DNA from: Thermohalobaculum sediminis
GTDB lineage: Bacteria > Pseudomonadota > Alphaproteobacteria > Rhodobacterales > Rhodobacteraceae
Length of the DNA stretch: 64,000 nt
Reading direction: 5' to 3'
Assembly: GCF_023487995.1 (NCBI RefSeq)
Contig: NZ_JAMFKN010000004.1
Span: 280,514 to 344,513, forward strand
Part shown: positions 61,330 to 64,000 of the stretch, one piece after another
How positions within the stretch are numbered: the first letter of the stretch is position 1
Layout of the letters: each line of letters starts with the position of its first letter
Notes under the pieces: model-generated
Database searches by the model: none
What the model was told of the DNA's origin: nothing
What the model saw: the letters and a program-made list of their open reading frames with translations, nothing else
Position numbers and translations under genes: made by a program

Positions 61330-63144
61330 GTGATCCGCGTATACAAGCAGATCCTCGGGCTATTCGACGTGCATGAGCGGCACAGGTTCGTCCTCGTTAT
61401 CGGGCTGGTGCTGGTCATGGGCATTTTCGAGGCGGGCGGGCTCGCTTCCGTCGTCCCGTTTCTCAAGGTTCTGTCCGACCCCGGTGCGATTGAAAGAAGT
61501 TCCTTGCTATCCGAGCTGTATCATGCAGGCGGGTTTGCCAATTCAAACGAGTTCCTCATCGCGCTTGGGCTCTGCGTTTTCGCCATAATTCTCATTGGAA
61601 TGCTCGTGAAGATTCTGACGTTTTACGCAGTCACTCGCTTCAGCCAGATGCGCAGTTTTTCGCTGAGCTATCGTCTTCTGCGACACTACTTAGGGCAAAA
61701 CTACGTTTGGTTCCTGACGCATCACAGTGCGCATCTGGGGAAAAATATTCTCGCGGAGGTCGATGAGGTTGTTCTTCACTCCATTATTCCGGCCGTTTCG
61801 ATGATCAGTTATGTTGTCATTGCCATGGCGATCACGACGGTGCTTGTTCTTGCTGACCCGCTGATGGCAATCACTGTCGCTGGTGTTATCGGCGGTGCGT
61901 ACGCAGTGATCTATATCTTTTCCCGCGGCCGGCTGGCGCGGATCTCCAAAGAGACGGTCGCGGCCAATCGTCTGCGCTTCCAGCTCGTCAACGAGACTTT
62001 TGGTGGGATCAAGCACATCAAGTTGCACGGATTCGAGCCCGAGTTCCTCGAAAACTTCAGGGCGCCGGCCATTAGATTGGCGAGCAGACGCGCCACGCGT
62101 GAGCTGATCAGCGAAATTCCACGGCACGTTCTGGAGGCGGTGCTGCTGGGCGGCATCATGCTTGTAGTTCTCATCAAGCTTTATGAGAGCAAGGGCAATT
62201 TCGGCGAGATCCTGCCGATCGTGGGGCTTTACGCCTTTGCTGGGATCCGTCTCTTTCCCGTTACGCAGCATATCTATCGCAGCGTAAGCAAGATGCGCGC
62301 CTCGCATGTGGCTCTGGACACGATCTGCGCGAGCCTCAACCCCAAAACGAAAGAAACTCGCCTCCCGCGCCTGGCACGGAGAAACGAAGTCCCTCCGCTG
62401 CGTATCCGCGAGGGGATCGAACTTCGAGGCGTGACATTCAGCTACCCTACGAGCGAGCGGCCGGTGATCGACAACCTGTCGCTTTCGATTCGCGCAAATA
62501 CGACAGTCGCGCTGGTCGGAACGACGGGCTCGGGCAAGACGACGCTGGTGGATATCATCCTTGGCTTGCTGCCCCCGGACCGCGGGCGGCTCCTGGTTGA
62601 TGGCGCCCAGATCGATCCGCTCACGCTTCCAGGTTGGCAGAGATGCGTGGGTTATGTGCCCCAGCAGATCTTTCTTGCAGACGATACGATCGCGCGGAAC
62701 ATCGCCTACGGCATTCCCGCGGATCAGATTGACACTGGATCGGTCGAGCGCGCTGCGCGGATTGCGCGCGTGCATGACTTCATCGTTTCCGAGCTTCCCG
62801 AAAGCTACAATACCATGATCGGCGAACATGGCGTGCGCCTCTCAGGCGGACAGCGTCAACGCATCGGCATCGCGCGCGCGCTCTATCACGATCCGGACAT
62901 GATCGTCCTCGATGAAGCGACGTCGGCGCTCGACAATATTACCGAGCGCGCGGTGATGGACGCGGTGCATAGTCTTACGAGCAACAAGACGATCATTCTG
63001 ATTGCTCACAGGCTCAGCACCGTACGGCAATGCGACAAAATCTTTATGATTGAGAGGGGCAAATTGACCGCACATGGAACATTTCGCGACCTATTCGCAA
63101 ATGATGAATCCTTCAGATCCATGTGTGGAGAGCTTACTTCTTAA
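61330..63144 (+). CDS. ABC exporter, fused permease-ATPase (polysaccharide/lipid flippase type)
   Basis: A 604-residue half-transporter. The N-terminal six-helix domain (about 20-320) is followed by an ATPase domain: Walker A GTTGSGKTT, signature LSGGQRQRIGIARALY, Walker B MIVLDEATSALD, switch His in LIAHRLSTVRQ. Resembles PglK/MsbA-type lipid-linked oligosaccharide flippases. GTG 61330 lies four bases after GGAGAG. Codon use is less GC-biased than in most of the window (many ATT, GTT, TTT codons), so the locus may be acquired. It might instead serve the adhesin downstream, but it lacks the peptidase-like N-terminal domain usual in type I systems. Confidence 0.88.
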   Translation: MIRVYKQILGLFDVHERHRFVLVIGLVLVMGIFEAGGLASVVPFLKVLSDPGAIERSSLLSELYHAGGFANSNEFLIALGLCVFAIILIGMLVKILTFYAVTRFSQMRSFSLSYRLLRHYLGQNYVWFLTHHSAHLGKNILAEVDEVVLHSIIPAVSMISYVVIAMAITTVLVLADPLMAITVAGVIGGAYAVIYIFSRGRLARISKETVAANRLRFQLVNETFGGIKHIKLHGFEPEFLENFRAPAIRLASRRATRELISEIPRHVLEAVLLGGIMLVVLIKLYESKGNFGEILPIVGLYAFAGIRLFPVTQHIYRSVSKMRASHVALDTICASLNPKTKETRLPRLARRNEVPPLRIREGIELRGVTFSYPTSERPVIDNLSLSIRANTTVALVGTTGSGKTTLVDIILGLLPPDRGRLLVDGAQIDPLTLPGWQRCVGYVPQQIFLADDTIARNIAYGIPADQIDTGSVERAARIARVHDFIVSELPESYNTMIGEHGVRLSGGQRQRIGIARALYHDPDMIVLDEATSALDNITERAVMDAVHSLTSNKTIILIAHRLSTVRQCDKIFMIERGKLTAHGTFRDLFANDESFRSMCGELTS

Positions 63145-63351
63145 ATACAAAGCGTAATATTTATAATAAAATCTAAAGATAAATATTTATCGATGCTTTG
63201 TAAGAGCGGCGTTGTTATGCGTACAAATAATAAATAATATTTCTTTTTTTTGGTGAGCGTGTCTTTTGCTCTCGAGATCGGGTCTGCTGGCGTGGTGTGT
63301 TTGGTTTTGGTCGCTTTTTCTAGCGATGGTCGACTTATAGAGGTTCGAGAA
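63145..63351 (+). other. AT-rich gap upstream of the adhesin gene
   Basis: About 200 bases, of which 63145-63260 is the most AT-rich stretch in the window (repeated TAAATATTTATC-like sequence and a run of seven T). Likely promoter region of the adhesin. No gene. Confidence 0.6.
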
Positions 63352-64000
63352 ATGCCAAAGCCGGTTTGGTCAGGGAACAACAAAGTTTCCGCGCCAGAGA
63401 TAACAGGGTTCTCTGCCAATTATTTGACGGGGAAGAGCGACCCCGGAGCGACTGTCAGCATCTATGCGAACGGTCTATGGCTCGGTGATGCGGTCGCGGA
63501 TGAAAACGGCATTTGGGAATTCAACACGGGCAGCTTGGCGGAGGGCTCCTATAGTTTTACGGCTGAGGTAGGAAAAGGCGCGCACACTAAGGTATCCGCT
63601 ACATACGTCGTGGAGATCGACAACATCGCGCCGACGATCACCGTGACCGCGAACGCCTTCACCGAAAACTCGGCGTCGACGGGCGACGTGGCGGCGACCT
63701 ACTCGACCTTCGACGAGGACGGCGACAGCCTGACGGTGGACTTCACCGCGGGCAGCAACACCGAGGGCTACTACGAGATCGTGGGCGACCAGGTGGTGCT
63801 GACCGCGGCCGGTGCGAACCAGGTCAATACCGGCGGCACGCTGCCGGCGGTCGAACTGACCGTCAGCGACGGGACGCTGTCCGGCGATGGCAGCGACACG
63901 CCGGTGGTGACGCCGGCGAACGACGCGCCGACGATCACCGTGACCGCGAACGCCTTCACCGAAAACTCGGCGTCGACGGGCGACGTGGCGGCGACCTACT
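63352..64000 (+). CDS. Start of a repeat-containing secreted adhesin (Ig-like/cadherin-like), partial
   Basis: From the ATG at 63352 the frame is open to the window end (216 codons). An N-terminal Ig-like domain (ITGFSANYLTGKSDPGATVSIYANG, then ENGIWEFNTGSLAEGSYSF) is followed by a 99-residue repeat unit starting APTITVTANAFTENSASTGDV. The unit contains acidic FDEDGDSLTVDFT, typical of calcium-binding cadherin-like VCBS repeats. There is no Sec signal, suggesting type I secretion through a C-terminal signal outside the window. The second copy begins at 63925. The unique part is less GC-rich than the repeats. Confidence 0.82.
   Translation, partial: MPKPVWSGNNKVSAPEITGFSANYLTGKSDPGATVSIYANGLWLGDAVADENGIWEFNTGSLAEGSYSFTAEVGKGAHTKVSATYVVEIDNIAPTITVTANAFTENSASTGDVAATYSTFDEDGDSLTVDFTAGSNTEGYYEIVGDQVVLTAAGANQVNTGGTLPAVELTVSDGTLSGDGSDTPVVTPANDAPTITVTANAFTENSASTGDVAATY
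63628..64000 (+). repeat. 297-bp tandem repeat inside the adhesin gene
   Basis: The 76 bases at 63628-63703 recur without a change at 63925-64000, a period of 297 bp (99 codons). The second copy is cut by the window edge, so more copies probably follow. Confidence 0.85.

Overview
The window is very GC-rich, with tightly packed, often overlapping genes. The gene set points to an alphaproteobacterium of the Rhodobacterales (roseobacter/Rhodovulum-like): a NepR-EcfG-PhyR general stress switch, a choline/betaine ABC importer, genes for organosulfonate breakdown (HpsN-like and CuyA-like), membrane-bound urate oxidation (PuuD), and an exopolysaccharide locus. Family names come from motif recognition only; no database search was possible.

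Layout. 1-4.5 kb: a cytochrome P450 cut by the window edge, a NUDIX hydrolase, a nickel/cobalt permease with its DUF1007 partner, and an acyl-CoA dehydrogenase. 4.6-8.5 kb: the general stress response core (HWE/HisKA_2 kinase, EcfG sigma, NepR, divergent PhyR). The nepR/phyR gap carries two mirror-image EcfG-type promoters, and a third EcfG-like site precedes a small PLDc_N membrane protein. 8.5-18.5 kb: a choXWV-like importer, an EamA permease, a decayed gene, a GrdB-like protein and a second ABC importer. 18.8-25 kb: an acyl-CoA ligase, the ureide genes allA, uraD and puuD, a lipoprotein and a deacetylase-fold amidohydrolase. 25-29 kb: a three-subunit molybdenum hydroxylase with a MoaD-like protein. 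29-36 kb: an ArsR-controlled ArsP-like permease, NudL-type NUDIX, UPF0178, MarC, ABC-F, a frameshifted outer-membrane protein and a dipeptidase.

36-48 kb is the least ordinary part. It holds an acidic gene interrupted by an in-frame TAG, tRNA-Met, an EF-hand protein, and a second stress-type module (nepR2-phyR2-kinase) converging on an ECF sigma gene. Four exported proteins of unknown role follow, one of them a 709-residue Asp/Gly/Ala/Ser low-complexity protein. 48-55 kb is a sulfonate region: a LacI regulator with three phased operators facing an HpsN-like dehydrogenase, a LysR regulator facing CuyA, then an aspartate-racemase homologue and the remains of a sulfonate-type ABC importer. 55-64 kb looks like an envelope/exopolysaccharide locus: SPOR protein, sulfotransferase, lytic transglycosylase, GalU, glycosyl-1-phosphate transferase, ABC exporter, and the start of a repeat adhesin with identical 297-bp repeats.

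I found no insertion sequence, phage gene or CRISPR array. The strongest leads are the duplicated stress-signalling module, the mirror-image promoter pair, the phased LacI operators, and the two interrupted genes whose reading frames are intact beyond the lesion.
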